A stretch of DNA of 11,739 nt from DASPLH01 sp035627675 (GTDB lineage: Bacteria; Acidobacteriota; Terriglobia; Terriglobales; Acidobacteriaceae). The stretch's first letter is position 1; each line of letters begins with the position of its first letter. The notes below the pieces were generated by a model that saw only the letters and a list, made by a program, of their open reading frames with translations, was not told the origin of the DNA and ran no database searches. Location of the stretch: contig DASPLH010000030.1 in assembly GCA_035627675.1 (NCBI GenBank), positions 1-11,739 of the forward strand, given 5' to 3'. Shown piece by piece: positions 1 through 7,225 of this stretch. Made by a program: the position numbers and the translations under genes.

Positions 1-1862
1 GCTCCAGCGCCTCCGGCAAGGCTGGCCGGTATGATCTGGTTCTCGTAATCCATGCGGAAGTACGTGGCGTCCAGTCGCAGCGCACGCAAGGGAGCGGAGC
101 GAACGCCCACCTCGTAGTTCCAGCTGAGTTCGGGATCTAGTTCGACCACCCCGCCGGTGTTGCTGACGATGTCTTCCGTGCGCGGCGGCGCGAATCCGCG
201 GTGCACCCCGGCAAAGAGCGTCGTGGAACCCGTCACATTGAAGGCGGCTCCGACTCCGGGAACCACTTGTGTGAGCGACGCGCGGCCCTCGACGCCTGCG
301 CCGTTGTTCGCCAACCGGTTGGTGCGATCGAAGAAGATGCGCTCGATGCGAACACCGGGAGTGATGGTCAGGCGTCCGAAGGTGAGCTTGTCCTGGAGGA
401 AGGCGGAATAGGCGTCGTTGGTGCGTCGGTTGTTCTCGACCGTCACGCCGGTGCGCGACGTTGGCAGCGAACCGTTCACCTGCCGGCGCTCCTGCGTTTC
501 GAAGTGAGCGCGCACGCCGAGATCGAACTCGTGATCGAGGCCAAAGGTGGAGATGTTCAGGCGCACGCGCGGCTCGATGCCCCAGGTGGTGTAGTTACGG
601 AGACGTCCTTCGTTGCCGCAAGTCGTGTAGAGGTTCTCCAGGCCGGCGCAGGCGGGATCAGCCTTATCGTTGGGGCGCTGGCCGGAGTTGCTCGACTGTC
701 TCCACCAGTTGCGGTCGAAATTGGCGCCGTACACCTTGGTGGCGAGTAGAGCATTGGGAGAAATGATGAAGGTGTGGTGCAGCGAACCGCCGACGCGGTT
801 TCCGTAGAACGCATCGTTCTTGAAGGGATTCTGGCGCGGGTCTTGTTGCCACTCGTCGAGGCGCAGGCCCGAGTACGTCACCTGCGAATCCTCGGCATAG
901 CGATTGAACTTGAGCGCGATGGTTTGACGCGAGCCGAGGGCGGACGTGAGCTTGAAGTTGGCGTCGTCGAGCTTGGATTTGACGTTGTCGCGCGCGCCTT
1001 GTCCCTGCTTGCGCATGATCTCCGTCAGCAGGCCAATACCGTGCCACGTGCCGCCATACATCAACTGCCCGTTGGCGAAGTCGCGGTTACCGCCAAAGAG
1101 GGTGACGGAGCCGGACGGCTTCGCCGGCGGTTCCGGAGTCACGTAGTTGATGACGCCGCCGATGGTGGAGGGACCGTACTGGATCTGTCCCGAGCCCTTC
1201 AGCACCTCGATGGAGCTGTAGCGTTCGACGGGAGGATGGTAGTAGCTGGCGTTGTCCCCGTACGGAGCATAGGCGAGCGGCACGCCGTCCTCGAGCAATA
1301 ACACCTTGCTGGAGCGCGTGGGGTTCAGGCCGCGAAGTCCGATATTCGGCCGGAGACCCAAGCCTTCTTCGTCACGGACGTTCACGCCGGCGGCCTTGCG
1401 CAGCGCTTCGCTGAAGTTGAAAACATGGCTCCGGTCCAGTTCGGCGGCGTCGATGAGTTCGACCGAGCCGGGGGTGCGCTTCGCCACCTCGACGTTGGAA
1501 ACCAGTTCCGTGCCGACGACGGTCACTTCCTCGGTGAATGCACCGGGATTGAGCGCGACCTCAACGACGGAGCCGCCTGAGACCGCGTGGGCTGTTTTCA
1601 CGGCGAACCCGGTTGCGTGGACGGTAAGGTCGTAACTGCCCTCGGGAGCGTCGTCGAGCCTGGCGACGCCCTGGGCGTCGGAGGTGAGCGTGGTCTCGAA
1701 TGCAGAGCCGACTTTCTGAACAGTTACCGTCGCACCGGGAACCACGGCCCCCGTCTTGTCGGTAACGCGGACGGAAAGCGATGCAGCGGCGGCGACGGCA
1801 CTCAGGACGGGTACCAGGAGCAGGGGGAGTAGTGCGGCAAGGAATCGCGTTCGGGTCTTCAT
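1..1862 (-). CDS. FecA-like TonB-dependent outer-membrane receptor, C-terminus cut by window edge
   Basis: Reading from ATG at 1862 gives 620 open codons that run off the window. A signal peptide (residues 1-27, basic start then LLPLLLVPVL) is followed by a carboxypeptidase-regulatory-like beta-sandwich (about 28-108), a TonB box (EEVTVVG, 111-117) and a plug domain (about 125-243). The plug contains IGLRGLNPTRSSKVLLLEDG, PYGDNASYYHPPVERY and IQYGPSTIGGVINYVTP, which closely follow the FecA plug (GIRGLNPR, APYGQP, VRYGPQSVGGVVNFVTR). Barrel strands follow, with a loop holding two cysteines (DPACAGLENLYTTCG) and a typical FAGVHRGFAPP strand. FecA family members import ferric citrate or other ferric chelates using TonB energy; the substrate here is inferred. 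A Fur-type box sits 22 nt upstream of the ATG, which supports iron (or zinc) repression. The Shine-Dalgarno is weak (GAGA). The missing part is the last barrel strands. Confidence 0.9.
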   Translation of the reverse strand, partial: MKTRTRFLAALLPLLLVPVLSAVAAAASLSVRVTDKTGAVVPGATVTVQKVGSAFETTLTSDAQGVARLDDAPEGSYDLTVHATGFAVKTAHAVSGGSVVEVALNPGAFTEEVTVVGTELVSNVEVAKRTPGSVELIDAAELDRSHVFNFSEALRKAAGVNVRDEEGLGLRPNIGLRGLNPTRSSKVLLLEDGVPLAYAPYGDNASYYHPPVERYSSIEVLKGSGQIQYGPSTIGGVINYVTPEPPAKPSGSVTLFGGNRDFANGQLMYGGTWHGIGLLTEIMRKQGQGARDNVKSKLDDANFKLTSALGSRQTIALKFNRYAEDSQVTYSGLRLDEWQQDPRQNPFKNDAFYGNRVGGSLHHTFIISPNALLATKVYGANFDRNWWRQSSNSGQRPNDKADPACAGLENLYTTCGNEGRLRNYTTWGIEPRVRLNISTFGLDHEFDLGVRAHFETQERRQVNGSLPTSRTGVTVENNRRTNDAYSAFLQDKLTFGRLTITPGVRIERIFFDRTNRLANNGAGVEGRASLTQVVPGVGAAFNVTGSTTLFAGVHRGFAPPRTEDIVSNTGGVVELDPELSWNYEVGVRSAPLRALRLDATYFRMDYENQIIPASLAGGAG

Positions 1863-1883
1863 GATCAGCCATTCTCGTGAAAT

Positions 1884-1898
1884 TGAAAATGAATTTCA
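1884..1898. promoter_or_regulatory. Fur/Zur-family operator (iron or zinc box)
   Basis: The 15-mer TGAAAATGAATTTCA is a near-perfect inverted repeat. It matches the 7-1-7 Fur consensus TGATAATNATTATCA at 11 of 14 defined positions, and the symmetry extends to 10-bp arms (1879-1888 and 1894-1903, one mismatch). It lies 22 nt upstream of the FecA-like start, where bound repressor would block transcription or RNA polymerase entry. As I recall them, some actinobacterial Zur boxes (TGAAAAT-N-ATTTTCA) fit even better, so the sequence alone does not decide between Fur and Zur. Confidence 0.7.
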
Positions 1899-1931
1899 AT
1901 TCCATAATGGGGAAAACGGCGCAATTGTGAA

Positions 1932-1950
1932 GTGACCTGCGTCACAGGTC
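1932..1950. promoter_or_regulatory. Two overlapping palindromes in the divergent intergenic region
   Basis: GTGAC-CTGC-GTCAC (1932-1945) overlaps GACCTG-CGTCA-CAGGTC (1934-1950); both pairs of arms are perfect. The site lies between the two divergent receptor units, about 70 nt upstream of the FecA-like start and about 100 nt upstream of the small CxxC gene. It could be an operator for a dimeric regulator or two alternative RNA hairpins. No regulator can be named. Confidence 0.35.
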
Positions 1951-2052
1951 GGTGTGACTACGCCCGGTTGCACAGCGGGAGATGCAGTTCCGCCCGGGGC
2001 TGCCGAAGGCAGGCGCCGCGACTCCGCCGCGCCAGGGGGGTTCACAGCGCTG

Positions 2053-2418
2053 ATGGGGCGGCAGTTTACAATTGTTGCAACCGCGTTTCGACCCTCTACT
2101 TTGAAACTGGCACTCCAATACGCGCTGGTTGTCGCATTCAGTGTGCAGCTCCTGCTGCACCCGCTGACGCACGCCCTCGCTTCCGAGGCGCAGCCCGGAG
2201 CCGTGTGCCAGAGCGCTGAAAGCCAGCGGCACGCGGGGAACTCGAACCCCGATTGTGTAGCATGCCGTACGGCCGGTACGGCGTTGGTCTTCGAGTCGTT
2301 CCCGGTCGGCCACGCCGCGCCTTTGGTTGACCGCATCCCGGTTTCACGCTGCGAGTTCGAACGAATCGACGGCAGCGTTTCGGTCCCAGCTCGCAGTCCT
2401 CCTCCGTCGGTCGTGTAG
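2053..2418 (+). CDS. Small exported CxxC protein (DUF2946-like), upstream of ZnuD-like receptor
   Basis: From ATG 2053 this encodes 121 residues; the same frame is open back to 1954, but that extension is Gly/Pro/Arg-rich and unlike a protein N-terminus. A hydrophobic segment (about 18-43, LQYALVVAFSVQLLLHPLTH) ends in ALASEA, so it is probably a signal peptide or membrane anchor. The mature part has four cysteines (52, 68, 71, 100), with CVAC at 68-71, and scattered histidines. Short proteins with one N-terminal helix and a CxxC (the DUF2946 type, and CzcI-like proteins) are often found beside metal-linked TonB receptors and efflux genes; their function is poorly known. The stop is 52 nt before the ZnuD-like start, so co-transcription is likely. 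A purine-rich AGGGGGG lies 12 nt before the ATG, slightly far. TTG 2101 is an alternative start. Family assignment is tentative. Confidence 0.55.
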   Translation: MGRQFTIVATAFRPSTLKLALQYALVVAFSVQLLLHPLTHALASEAQPGAVCQSAESQRHAGNSNPDCVACRTAGTALVFESFPVGHAAPLVDRIPVSRCEFERIDGSVSVPARSPPPSVV

Positions 2419-2470
2419 TGCCTGGCACAAGAAGGCCACCTACCACCACCCACGGAGTCGATAAAAACGA

Positions 2471-4720
2471 ATGGTACGCAAACGCACAATCGTCGCGATG
2501 GCAGCGGCTATCCTGTTCAACATCTGTATTCCCTTGGCGCCGGCGCAGAGCGCCGGATCGATCCTTGGCACGGTTTCGCTTGCGAGCGGCGAACGGCTTC
2601 ACACGGCCATCATCCTGATCCCACAACTCAGCCGCCGGGCTGAGAGCGACGACCATGGAAATTTCCGTTTCATCAATGTTCCGCCCGGAACCTATGCCGT
2701 TGTGGCGCGGGCTTCCGGTTTCGGCGACGAGCGCCGTACGGTTACGGTGGCTGCCGGAAAACCGGCAAGTGTCGACTTCAAGCTGAAGCTGGCCGCCGTC
2801 CGCGAAGAGATTACGGTTACCGCGAGCGGGCGCGAAGAAACGGCTTACGAATCGTTCCAGGCGGTTTCAACCCTGAACTCGATCGAGTTGGTGAAGGAAG
2901 CCGAGCCGTCCATTGGAGAGGTCCTCGACAACGAACCCGGAGTGGCGAAGCGCAGCTTCGGGCCTGGGTCGGCAAGGCCGGTCATCCGCGGTTTCGATGG
3001 CGACCGCGTGCTGGTGATGAGGGACGGGATGCCGACGGGCGCACTGTCTTCGCAGTCGGGCGACCACGGAGAACCGATCAACGTCCTCGGCCTGGAACGC
3101 CTGGAGGTAGTGAAGGGGCCGGCAACATTGCTCTACGGCAGCAGCGCGCTGGGCGGCGTCGTCAACGCAATCACTCCGAACGAGCACTTCCAGGAGCACT
3201 CGCACGACGGCATGACCGGCTACGTCAGCGGCACGGGCGGAAGCACAAACGACAGTGGCGGGGTGGATGCCGGCCTGCAGGCAGGCTTCGGCACCTGGGC
3301 TTTCTGGGCCAACGGAGGCGCAAACCGCACGGACGACTACAGGACTCCGATTGGCAGGGTCGAGAACTCCGGCACGCGTTCGGCCGACCTGACGGCCGGC
3401 GCTGGATGGCTGGGGAACAGGTCCTTTTTCAATCTTTCCGGCAACCACATCGACAGCCGGTACGGCATTCCATTCGCCGGCGCTTTCGAGGAGAGCCCGG
3501 ACGGCGAACAGGCGGACATCGATGTTGCGATGCGCCGCTGGAATGTGCGCTCGACCGCCGGCTACAAGAACCTCGGCGGACCGCTGCCGGACTTCCGCCT
3601 GATGCTCGACTACAACGACTACCGCCACGACGAGATCGAAGTGGATGATGGGACGGAGTCGCTGGGAACGCGCTTCACGAACAGGCTCTTCAACTACCGC
3701 GGAGTGTTCACGCAAAAGCAGGCGGGCGTGCTCTCGGGCTCGTTCGGATTCTCGGGCGCAACCCGCATGTACAAGGCGACGGGGCCTGAAGCCTTGTCCT
3801 CTCCCGTGGACCAGATGAGCTTTGCGGTGTTCGCGCTGGAACAGATCGCGCTGCCGCGGATCGGTTTCCAGTTTGGCGGTCGGGTGGAGTCGAACCGCTA
3901 CGATGCGCAGCAGGGCTTGGACCGCGACTTCACCGGATTTTCGGGTGCGGCGGGTGTGCGCGTTCCGCTGTGGACAGGCGGAGCGTTCGTCGCCAACTAC
4001 ACGCACTCGTATCGCGCGCCGGCCCTGGAGGAGTTGTACAACTTCGGCCCGCACCTCGGAAACCTCGCGTTCGAGATCGGCAACTCGGCGCTTCAGCGCG
4101 AACTCAGCAACGGACTGGATCTCTCGCTCCGGCACAGCACGAACACGCTGAGGGTAGAGGCGAACTTCTTCCTCTACAGGATCGGCAATTTCGTCTTCCT
4201 TGCGCCGACCCATGCGATCAGGGAAGGGCTGATGGAAGCCGAATACATGCAGGGAGACAGCCGTTTCATGGGAAGCGAGGTCACGGCGGACGTCAGCCTG
4301 CACCCGAACCTCTGGTTGAACCTGGGGTTCGATGTGGTCAACGCGGAGCTGAACCGCACGGTGACGTCGGCCAACACAGGGGCCATGGCGGCGGCAGGAA
4401 CGCCGCTGCCCCGCATCCCTCCCATGCGAGGACGGATCGGGGTGGACGCGCGATTCAAAGGGCTGAGTATCAACCCCAACGTAGTGATCGCCGATGCCGC
4501 CGAAGACCTCTTCCCTACCGAGACCCGGACTGCCGGATACACGGTGGTGAACCTGGACGCTTCTTATACGCTGCCGGCGAAGCACACGGTGCATGTGTTC
4601 TCGGTAAAGGCCTTCAACCTTGGCGACCGGCTCTACCGCAACCACCTGTCGTTCATCAAGGAACTTGCGCCGGAGATCGGACGCGGGGTGCGAGTCGGGT
4701 ACACGGTGCGGTTCTTCTAG
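2471..4720 (+). CDS. ZnuD-like TonB-dependent outer-membrane receptor
   Basis: This is a complete 749-residue receptor. It has a signal peptide (1-28, cleavage near APAQSAG), a carboxypeptidase-regulatory-like domain (about 30-107, with DDHGNFRFINVPPGTYAV), a TonB box (ITVTAS, 114-119), a plug (about 120-238, with VIRGFDGDRVLVMRDGMPTG and LLYGSSALGGVVNAITP) and a barrel ending in aromatic VGYTVRFF. Several barrel segments follow Neisseria ZnuD: RYGIP, DYNDYRHDE, APALEELYNFGPHLGNLAFE and RELSNGLDLSLRH. ZnuD imports zinc (and haem) across the outer membrane. The His-rich, Cys-flanked loop of Neisseria ZnuD is missing; only a short NEHFQEHSHDG stretch after the plug (237-247) could bind metal. 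Substrate is therefore probable zinc or another transition metal, not proven. The Shine-Dalgarno is weak (gataaaaacga), which fits translation coupled to the small gene upstream. A strong hairpin follows the stop. Confidence 0.88.
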   Translation: MVRKRTIVAMAAAILFNICIPLAPAQSAGSILGTVSLASGERLHTAIILIPQLSRRAESDDHGNFRFINVPPGTYAVVARASGFGDERRTVTVAAGKPASVDFKLKLAAVREEITVTASGREETAYESFQAVSTLNSIELVKEAEPSIGEVLDNEPGVAKRSFGPGSARPVIRGFDGDRVLVMRDGMPTGALSSQSGDHGEPINVLGLERLEVVKGPATLLYGSSALGGVVNAITPNEHFQEHSHDGMTGYVSGTGGSTNDSGGVDAGLQAGFGTWAFWANGGANRTDDYRTPIGRVENSGTRSADLTAGAGWLGNRSFFNLSGNHIDSRYGIPFAGAFEESPDGEQADIDVAMRRWNVRSTAGYKNLGGPLPDFRLMLDYNDYRHDEIEVDDGTESLGTRFTNRLFNYRGVFTQKQAGVLSGSFGFSGATRMYKATGPEALSSPVDQMSFAVFALEQIALPRIGFQFGGRVESNRYDAQQGLDRDFTGFSGAAGVRVPLWTGGAFVANYTHSYRAPALEELYNFGPHLGNLAFEIGNSALQRELSNGLDLSLRHSTNTLRVEANFFLYRIGNFVFLAPTHAIREGLMEAEYMQGDSRFMGSEVTADVSLHPNLWLNLGFDVVNAELNRTVTSANTGAMAAAGTPLPRIPPMRGRIGVDARFKGLSINPNVVIADAAEDLFPTETRTAGYTVVNLDASYTLPAKHTVHVFSVKAFNLGDRLYRNHLSFIKELAPEIGRGVRVGYTVRFF

Positions 4721-4763
4721 TCGTCCGGACCGCACGTGATCTGCGGCCGGGCTGGAGCGAGCG

Positions 4764-4794
4764 ACGGGCACGGCGGGAGGCGGGCCGTGCCCGT
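4764..4794. terminator. Strong hairpin between convergent transcription units
   Basis: ACGGGCACGGC (4764-4774) and GCCGTGCCCGT (4784-4794) form a perfect 11-bp stem with a 9-nt loop. It lies 43 nt after the ZnuD-like stop and 26 nt before the convergent ATP-grasp stop. The plus-strand tail (TCTACTT) is only partly T-rich and the minus side has no T-run. It may act as a bidirectional transcription barrier or RNA 3'-end protector. Confidence 0.6.
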
Positions 4795-4820
4795 TCTACT
4801 TGCCCGGAACGAGGAAGACA

Positions 4821-5885
4821 TCATGAATACCGGGCGCGCGCGAGTTCCACGATCTCGCCGATGACGTCGGTGTAATTCCGTCCGCTCTTCTTCGCTGCCA
4901 TGATGAATTCCGCCCCGCTGAACAGCCACGGGTTCGGATTGGCCTCGATGACGTACACATCGCCCTTGGCGTTGAGGCGCATATCGATGCGTCCGTAATC
5001 GCGCAGCTTCAGTGCTCTGTATGCCGCAAGCGCCGTTTCGCAGAGTTTTTCCCGCGTCTCTTCGTCGAGGTCTTCGGCCGGGGCCGACTTCGTGACTTTG
5101 TATGCGTCGGAGCCTTTCTCGAACTTCACGTCCTGACCGGCGATGCGCGGCGTGCCCTTGGGCAGGCGCGAGAGGTCGAGTTCGATCAGGGGCAGCGCCT
5201 CTGGAGAATCGTTGCCGATTACGGCGGCGTAGATTTCGCGTCCCTCGATGTATTCCTCGATGAGTACGGGAGAGTCGAACTCCTCATGGATGTAGTGGAT
5301 GCGCTCCATGAGTTCCTTCACGTTTTCGACGACCGAGCCGACGTCGATGCCGACGGAGCCATCTTCGGAAGTGGGCTTCACGATCAGCGGAAACTTGATG
5401 TCGTGCGAGTGGTCGAGCTTGCCGCGGTACGACGTGGCAAAGTTCGGCGTCTTGATGTTGTGGAACTCGAATAGTTTTTTCGCCAGCGCCTTGTCTTGCG
5501 CGAGGTAGAGCGCTTGCGGACCGCCGCCGGTGTAAGGCGTCTGCAGGAGATCGAGATAGGCGGCGATGTTCTTGTCCATCGTGTCGTCGCCGGCAAACGA
5601 CTCGGTGAGGTTGAACACGAGGTCGGCGTTGCTCTTGGCCAACGCGAGCAGCGAAGGGATATGCCCGTCGAGTACCTGGTAAAACGGCTCGTGACCGAGC
5701 TTCACGAGGGCTTCGAAGATCTCCTCGCGATCGTGCTTGTCCTTCTTCTTCCGCTTGCGCTTGGTTGCAGTCTTGGCTTTGCCTCTGGTCTTCGCCGGTT
5801 CCGGCTCGGGGTCCGGAATGGAGCCCGGTTCGGGAGGACCGAATTCCCACGTGTCGTAAAGAACCGCCACTTTCAGGTTTGCCAT
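4821..5885 (-). CDS. Ddl-type ATP-grasp ligase with basic linker insertion
   Basis: This 354-residue protein has the D-Ala-D-Ala ligase-like ATP-grasp fold. Strand beta1 (KVAVLYDTWE, 5-14) and FNLTESFAGDD (91-101) form the N-terminal domain. IVKP (168-171) supplies the ATP-phosphate lysine, SEDGSVGID (173-181) the Gly loop, LIEEYIEGREIYAAVIG (208-224) the adenine-side glutamates, and DMRLNAKGDVYVIEANPNPW (301-320) the Mg2+ ligands (D301, E314, N316). Such enzymes form amide bonds via an acyl-phosphate. It is unlikely to be the housekeeping Ddl: the usual Ddl signatures around the substrate are altered and no cell-wall genes are near. A Pro/Glu then Lys/Arg-rich stretch (about 15-50) interrupts the start of the first helix. 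Its Shine-Dalgarno is GGTGAGG, 4 nt before ATG. It lies downstream of a same-strand metallopeptidase, probably in one operon. The substrate is unknown. Confidence 0.88.
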   Translation of the reverse strand: MANLKVAVLYDTWEFGPPEPGSIPDPEPEPAKTRGKAKTATKRKRKKKDKHDREEIFEALVKLGHEPFYQVLDGHIPSLLALAKSNADLVFNLTESFAGDDTMDKNIAAYLDLLQTPYTGGGPQALYLAQDKALAKKLFEFHNIKTPNFATSYRGKLDHSHDIKFPLIVKPTSEDGSVGIDVGSVVENVKELMERIHYIHEEFDSPVLIEEYIEGREIYAAVIGNDSPEALPLIELDLSRLPKGTPRIAGQDVKFEKGSDAYKVTKSAPAEDLDEETREKLCETALAAYRALKLRDYGRIDMRLNAKGDVYVIEANPNPWLFSGAEFIMAAKKSGRNYTDVIGEIVELARARYS

Positions 5886-5919
5886 TGAGCCTCACCGACG
5901 CAGCCCGGCTGCGATCGCG

Positions 5920-6024
5920 CTAAGCGTAGTGCGAAACAGCCGCCGAGTGATAGTAGGAAGCAAGGTTCTCGCCGCTGAGATGGGCTGCGCCATAACGCAG
6001 ATATTGGAGGCGTTGGAGATACAT
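5920..6024 (-). CDS. Possible 34-residue Tyr-rich small ORF between peptidase and ligase
   Basis: ATG at 6024 begins 19 nt after the metallopeptidase stop, and TAG at 5920-5922 ends 34 nt before the ligase ATG, so it neatly fills an otherwise empty 158-nt gap on the operon strand. The peptide starts MYLQRLQYLRYG and ends SYYHSAAVSHYA. It has six Tyr, three His, a basic amphipathic N-terminal half and no Cys. There is no recognisable Shine-Dalgarno (upstream bases are C-rich), and about 59% of codons end in G or C, apparently lower than in the flanking genes. It could be a real peptide, a substrate of the neighbouring enzymes, or chance. I do not recognise it. Confidence 0.3.
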   Translation of the reverse strand: MYLQRLQYLRYGAAHLSGENLASYYHSAAVSHYA

Positions 6025-6043
6025 GGGATGGGCGCAACTTTGG

Positions 6044-7057
6044 TTAGGGCTGGATGAACTTGCCGCGAGTCATGTAGTTCATGGCCAACGCGGTTACGTA
6101 TACAGCGAGCTCCGCGAGATGGACGCTTTCGCAACGCACGTCGGCATTCAGACGCAGCTCCGTGGCGCGCGCTTCGATGATCTCGATGAGTTTTCTCACC
6201 ATCGGGCGCTGCATGCCGGTCCAATAGTTCACCTTGTCGATCAGTGACTTGCGGTTTTCGCGCAGCAAGTCAACCGCGGGACGCACGCCCTTACGACGGC
6301 GGCGCGACACGTTGAAGATGTCGAGCAGGTCGGTGTCAAGCGCCAACTCTCCGGGCGACAGTTGCTCTTCGAGCGCCTTGTCGTAGAAGTCGGCTACGGT
6401 GAAGTTCATCTCCTCGACGGTGATGTCGGTGGCGCCCTGGGCGACGAGCGGCTCAACGTCGCCGACCTGCCGGCCGATGCGGTCCATGTAGAGGAGCTTC
6501 TTCATCGCGCCCCAACCCTTGTAGCGCTTGCGCCACTGCGAGCGGGGAGTCATCCAGACGGCGAAAGTTTCGGCGAAGTCTTCGTCGGGATGCTTCTGCG
6601 CGTACCAGCCTTCCATGTGCCTGACGTACTGACGGGAGAACGCGACGGGGCGGTAGTTGTCGCGGTAAGGGCGGCGAAACGGTCCGAAGAGTTCGCGCCA
6701 CTCGGGCGTCTTATAGAGGAGATAGGCGTAGTTGAATGCGTGTCCGGCCTCGTGGCGCAGGTACATCATGATCTGTCGCGAGTCTTCGAGGTCGTTCATC
6801 TCGCGTTCGAGACGCTGGAGCTTTGGATCGGCGAGGTAGAACGGAATGCCGATGACAGGCTCGCCGGACGGGCATCCCCACTCGTCGGTGAGATAGCAGG
6901 TGGGCCGAAACTTGCGGATTCCCTTGCGTTCGAGCTCGGTATAGAGCTGCTGGACGAACCGCTCCAGCGGCGAGCCTTCCAGCTTCAGGCCCAGCTCCTG
7001 AATGGGCTTCGACAGGATGTCCTGTACGTCGGGCGGCGCTTTCTCGAATGCACGCAC
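6044..7057 (-). CDS. Putative zinc-binding metallopeptidase (HEAGH)
   Basis: From GTG 7057 this gives 337 residues. RHEAGHAFNYAYLL places an HExxH motif at 102-106 (H102, E103, H106), the catalytic core of a zinc metallopeptidase. Downstream, HPDEDFAETFAVWMTP (156-171) offers E159 or E163 as a third ligand in gluzincin style. This layout resembles the Peptidase_Mx-like putative zinc-binding metallopeptidases. TDEWGCPSGEPVIGIPFYLA (58-77) looks like a conserved substrate-side block. There is no signal peptide or membrane segment, so it is probably cytoplasmic. The frame is open to an ATG at 7174, but that extension is encoded by an intergenic hairpin repeat. GTG 7078 is another option; neither GTG has a clear Shine-Dalgarno. 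It precedes the small ORF and the ATP-grasp ligase on the same strand. The substrate is unknown. Confidence 0.82.
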   Translation of the reverse strand: MRAFEKAPPDVQDILSKPIQELGLKLEGSPLERFVQQLYTELERKGIRKFRPTCYLTDEWGCPSGEPVIGIPFYLADPKLQRLEREMNDLEDSRQIMMYLRHEAGHAFNYAYLLYKTPEWRELFGPFRRPYRDNYRPVAFSRQYVRHMEGWYAQKHPDEDFAETFAVWMTPRSQWRKRYKGWGAMKKLLYMDRIGRQVGDVEPLVAQGATDITVEEMNFTVADFYDKALEEQLSPGELALDTDLLDIFNVSRRRRKGVRPAVDLLRENRKSLIDKVNYWTGMQRPMVRKLIEIIEARATELRLNADVRCESVHLAELAVYVTALAMNYMTRGKFIQP

Positions 7058-7130
7058 GGTGGTGCAGAAGGTTAGCACAGCAGGCGGTGCGAAGCAGGAC
7101 GGATGCGACCGCGAGAGGACAAATACATAG

Positions 7131-7217
7131 ATCCTGAGGACGCGCGCTTCGCGCCCGTCCTCAGGATGACACAAGGTTCCTCCGCTCCGCGCCTTCGGCG
7201 CTCCGGTCGGAATGACG
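7131..7217. repeat. Intergenic double-hairpin repeat element
   Basis: ATCCTGAGGACG (7131-7142) pairs perfectly with CGTCCTCAGGAT (7156-7167), and inside them GCGC-TTC-GCGC extends the stem. A second hairpin, GCGCC-TTC-GGCGC, lies at 7190-7202. The flanking words (GTCATTCCGACCGGAGCG on the minus strand, and CATCCTGAGGACG) have the style of dispersed intergenic repeats I associate with Acidobacteriota genomes. It sits between the S1 stop and the metallopeptidase start, with no T-tract, so it is not a classical terminator. Confidence 0.6.
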
Positions 7218-7225
7218 GGCGGGTG

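Noticed and set aside
1954..2052. Longer start (ATG 1954) for the small CxxC protein
   Set aside because: The added 33 residues are Gly/Pro/Arg-rich and would bury the signal peptide inside the protein.
2065..2082. Possible Zur box around ACAATTGT
   Set aside because: Only the 8-bp centre is symmetric, and it lies inside the small gene.
2418..2428. GTGCC-T-GGCAC palindrome after the CxxC stop
   Set aside because: It is 11 bp with a 1-nt centre and no T-tract, so it cannot form a terminator hairpin.
2867..4771. 634-codon open frame on the minus strand
   Set aside because: It is antisense to the ZnuD-like receptor, Arg/Val/His-rich with no domain, and is a codon-bias shadow.
3970..4875. 301-codon plus-strand frame overlapping the receptor end
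   Set aside because: It is an out-of-frame Arg-rich shadow of the receptor with no recognisable motif.
7058..7174. Longer metallopeptidase N-terminus from ATG 7174
   Set aside because: The extension is encoded by the hairpin repeat and gives a sequence unlike a protein start, so GTG 7057 was preferred.
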